From NCBI GenBank assembly GCA_019752635.1, contig JAIELX010000008.1, positions 124,001-188,000 of the forward strand: DNA of 64,000 nt, given 5' to 3'. Source of the DNA: Candidatus Obscuribacterales bacterium (GTDB taxonomy: Bacteria; Cyanobacteriota; Vampirovibrionia; Obscuribacterales; Obscuribacteraceae). A program made the position numbers and the translations under genes. How positions within the stretch are numbered: position 1 is the stretch's first letter; each line of letters begins with the position of its first letter. This document shows positions 61,617 through 64,000 of the stretch, piece by piece. Below the pieces are notes generated by a model. The model saw only the letters and a list, made by a program, of their open reading frames with translations. It had not been told where the DNA came from and made no database searches.

Positions 61617-62146
61617 CAGTCAACAATGATTGGTTGAGCGAATTTGTGGATGGTGCAATCGTCTTTGCTGCCGTCTTCGTAGACAAGGCAGCTAAAGTCC
61701 GTATCCTTATCCAACGCGGTCATCGGGTAATGCCACACGCCGGGGTAATAGCTGATGCCTTGCGGTCCCTCAACAACGAACGCAGCAAGTGTGCTCAGGT
61801 CCGGTTCATCACCGCCAAGACAAACAATCACCAGAAATCGCGCAGCGGCGTCCATGGGAATAAACACCTGCGTGGAATGCGTATGCTTCTCCAGCAGATT
61901 CATCTCAAGAGGCTTTTGCTTCAAAGCAGTGCAACTGAACACACAAAGGTTAAGTTTGGCTTTATCACCGCGCAGGTTTTCGACGTCTGCTAAGTGATTA
62001 AACCGACGTGAAGTTCCCATATTGGCAGGGCGCCACGGCAGCCCGTCAACCGCGCCAATAAGGCATCCATAGGGACTGTACGCGTTGCGCCCGATAGTTA
62101 TGGCCTCTATGCGAGTTCCCGGAATTCCCGTGCTCAAGGCGATCAC
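61613..62146 (-). CDS. allA: Ureidoglycolate lyase
   Basis: Splits ureidoglycolate into glyoxylate and urea, a late step of purine-ring (allantoin) catabolism. Family signatures: YSPYGCLIG, GTSRRFNHLADV, LLEKHTHSTQVFIPMD and SYYPGVWHYPMTAL, covering the expected metal and substrate positions. 177 residues, a normal length. GTG start at 62146. It is divergent from a malate synthase gene that can use its glyoxylate, supporting the call. No other allantoin genes are in the window. Confidence 0.88.
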   Translation of the reverse strand: MIALSTGIPGTRIEAITIGRNAYSPYGCLIGAVDGLPWRPANMGTSRRFNHLADVENLRGDKAKLNLCVFSCTALKQKPLEMNLLEKHTHSTQVFIPMDAAARFLVIVCLGGDEPDLSTLAAFVVEGPQGISYYPGVWHYPMTALDKDTDFSCLVYEDGSKDDCTIHKFAQPIIVDC

Positions 62147-62240
62147 TCCGATGTATTACAATGCCAGAGTCTAACATCATTTGGCATCTATCCGGCCCGA
62201 TGCCGGAAGCGGTTAGTGCTGTCGTTGGAAGGAGTGGCCC

Positions 62241-63833
62241 ATGACTACTATGGTTGATCGCATCAAGATTGTCGGAACGATGCCGAAAGAATTCGGCGAG
62301 ATCCTGAATCCACCAGCACTCGAATTCCTTTGTGAACTGCACAACAGATTCAACCCCCGTCGACTAGAGCTGTTACAGCTACGCGAAAAGCGCCAGCAGG
62401 AATTGAATGAAGGGAAGCTTCCCGATTTTCTCCCCGAGACAGCCGACATCCGCGACCGTTCATGGGAAGTTGCAAGCTGCCCGGCAGACTTGCAAGATCG
62501 CCGCGTAGAAATTACCGGACCGGTCGATCGCAAAATGATTATAAACGCGCTGAATTGTGGCGCCAATGTTTTCATGGCAGATTTTGAGGATGCAACGTCA
62601 CCGACCTGGACAAATTTGGTTGAGGGTCAGATCAATTTGCGTGAGGCGGTTCGCAGAACTCTTTCCTTGAGCACGCCGGAAGGCAAAACCTACAAGCTCA
62701 ACGACAAAGTCGCCACGCTCAAAGTTCGCCCTCGCGGATGGCACTTGGACGAGAAGCATGTTTTGGTGGACGGGGCTCCGATGTCCGGCAGCTTGTTTGA
62801 TTTCGGACTCTACTTCTTACACAACGCACAAGAGCTGATCGATCGCGGCAGCGGTCCGTATTTCTATATCCCGAAACTGGAAAGTCATCTTGAAGCAAGA
62901 TTGTGGAACGACGTTTTCAACTACGCTCAAGACTATCTGAAGATTTCACGAGGCACCATTCGCGCCACCATGCTAATCGAAACGATTATGGCGGCGTTTG
63001 AAATGGAAGAGATTCTATACGAGCTGCGCGACCATGCGGCAGCACTAAACGCCGGACGATGGGATTATCTTTTCAGCATGATAAAGAAGATGCGCAACAG
63101 CAAAGACTTCATGCTACCGGACCGTGCCCAAGTCACGATGGCAGTACCGTTCATGCGTGCATATTGCGACCTGCTTGTTAAAACCTGCCATCGTCGTAAA
63201 GCACATGCCATGGGTGGCATGGCTGCGTTCATACCCAGCCGCAAAGACGCGGAACTTAACAAGGTCGCCATGGCCAAAGTGACCGAAGACAAGAAACGCG
63301 AAGCGAGTCAGGGTTTCGATGGAACGTGGGTAGCGCACCCGGACCTGGTTTCCGTGGCGAAAGCAGAGTTCGACAAAGCACTTGGTGATCAACCGAACCA
63401 AAAATCGAAGATGCGCGAAGATGCGCACATCACCCGGGATCAACTCTTGAACGCGACAATAGATGGTGCAACCGTGTCGGAAGCCGGTCTCATCAGCAAT
63501 ATAAGTGTTGCTCTTCAATACATTGACTCGTGGTTGCGTGGAATCGGCGCTGCCGGAATCTACAACTTGATGGAAGACGCAGCCACAGCGGAAATTTCAC
63601 GCGCACAACTTTGGCTGTGGGTTCATCGCGGCGCAACGCTGGTCGATGGCACAAAGGTAACAGCAGAGCTGTACAAGCAGAAGAAAGAGGCAGAACTAAA
63701 CAGACTGGTGGCAATAGCCCCGGGACGATTGAAAGAAGCGGGCGACCTGCTGGATCAACTTGTACTTCAAGAGTCTTTTGTCGACTTCTTGACCCTGCCG
63801 GCATACGATTTGTTGCTGGCAAGCGAAAAATAG
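62241..63833 (+). CDS. aceB: Malate synthase A
   Basis: Condenses glyoxylate and acetyl-CoA to malate. 530 residues, the usual length for the A isoform. Signatures: [52 protein letters not shown] and the catalytic Asp region [21 protein letters not shown] at 62241 with GGAAGGAG upstream. Isocitrate lyase is not visible in this window, so the glyoxylate source may include the neighbouring ureidoglycolate lyase. Confidence 0.96.
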   Translation: MTTMVDRIKIVGTMPKEFGEILNPPALEFLCELHNRFNPRRLELLQLREKRQQELNEGKLPDFLPETADIRDRSWEVASCPADLQDRRVEITGPVDRKMIINALNCGANVFMADFEDATSPTWTNLVEGQINLREAVRRTLSLSTPEGKTYKLNDKVATLKVRPRGWHLDEKHVLVDGAPMSGSLFDFGLYFLHNAQELIDRGSGPYFYIPKLESHLEARLWNDVFNYAQDYLKISRGTIRATMLIETIMAAFEMEEILYELRDHAAALNAGRWDYLFSMIKKMRNSKDFMLPDRAQVTMAVPFMRAYCDLLVKTCHRRKAHAMGGMAAFIPSRKDAELNKVAMAKVTEDKKREASQGFDGTWVAHPDLVSVAKAEFDKALGDQPNQKSKMREDAHITRDQLLNATIDGATVSEAGLISNISVALQYIDSWLRGIGAAGIYNLMEDAATAEISRAQLWLWVHRGATLVDGTKVTAELYKQKKEAELNRLVAIAPGRLKEAGDLLDQLVLQESFVDFLTLPAYDLLLASEK

Positions 63834-63944
63834 GATCAAGCCCGCGCACCTTTTGATGGTCCTCGAAAGCTCGTCACAACAATTGGACAATTGCCGATCT
63901 ATTCTTCCGGCAGGTTGCAGATTGTAGTGAATGGGTTTCAACTA

Positions 63945-64000
63945 ATGTTTAGAGAGTATGACACTGCTCGTTACGCAAAACTCGGGTTGGGCGGAACCAT
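63945..64000 (+). CDS. Start of a gene cut by the window edge
   Basis: An open frame from ATG 63945 runs off the window (MFREYDTARYAKLGLGG...). It is too short to classify and has only a weak ribosome site; it may be chance. Confidence 0.3.
   Translation, partial: MFREYDTARYAKLGLGGT

Noticed and set aside
1..64000. tRNA, rRNA, CRISPR, insertion sequences, phage or conjugation genes
   Set aside because: I scanned for TTCRA-type tRNA arms, regularly spaced repeats and transposase or integrase motifs and saw none that hold up.

Overview
This 64-kb window is a gene-dense piece of a bacterial chromosome of moderate G+C content. Start codons are mixed, and several clear genes begin with GTG or TTG behind a good Shine-Dalgarno sequence. 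Many genes encode proteins with Sec signal peptides and no recognisable function. There are no rRNA genes, tRNA genes, CRISPR arrays, insertion sequences or prophage genes that I can see. The mix (giant FHA protein, GspE-N-like repeat protein, membrane spermidine-synthase-like protein, many orphan secreted proteins, Thermus/Rickettsia-type isocitrate dehydrogenase) would fit an uncultivated Gram-negative lineage such as the non-photosynthetic cyanobacterial relatives (Melainabacteria/Obscuribacterales). That placement is inference from memory of such genomes and cannot be proved from this window.

Layout. 1-9.1 kb: aromatic amino acid synthesis. A tight minus-strand aroC-aroB-pheA operon is followed, after secreted or unknown genes and a family 2 glycosyltransferase, by aroA. 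9.3-16 kb: a 34-codon membrane microprotein candidate, a Pro/Gln/Tyr-rich secreted protein and a MoxR ATPase - DUF58 - transglutaminase (TgpA-like) operon. 16-25.5 kb: isocitrate dehydrogenase, a secreted GHL10-type glycosidase-like protein, a matrixin-type metalloprotease, a universal stress protein paired with a multicopper-oxidase-like protein that lacks copper ligands, and a secreted Gly-rich protein behind a possibly structured leader. 25.6-35.3 kb: an ABC-2 exporter, a 1.6-kb gene-poor region with strong strand asymmetry, a secreted C39-like cysteine protease, purB-malQ plus an unknown gene, and rsmG with its coupled partner. 35.4-44 kb: a giant FHA protein, a response regulator and a membrane spermidine-synthase/TPR fusion.

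44.1-48.9 kb is the most interesting locus. It holds a 2-oxoglutarate/Fe(II) oxygenase, then a 374-residue protein with a Cys-free 66-residue leader and 19 cysteines, one at the start of each short tandem repeat, then an 807-residue fusion of a DUF692 multinuclear iron oxidase (MNIO), a DUF2063-type partner domain and a SAM methyltransferase. I read this as a probable new RiPP system in which a multi-core cysteine precursor is modified by a one-chain MNIO-partner-methyltransferase enzyme.

49-55 kb looks like one signalling locus: an OmpR-type regulator, a divergent target gene, and a histidine kinase coupled to a leucine-rich-repeat lipoprotein. Between regulator and target lie four YTGCCAR heptamers spaced exactly 11 bp apart, the pattern expected of an OmpR/PhoB-family binding site. 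55-64 kb: an SbcC/Rad50 ATPase, a His-rich secreted protein, a TPR membrane protein, a GspE-N repeat protein, and a divergent ureidoglycolate lyase/malate synthase pair linking purine-ring breakdown (glyoxylate) to central metabolism.
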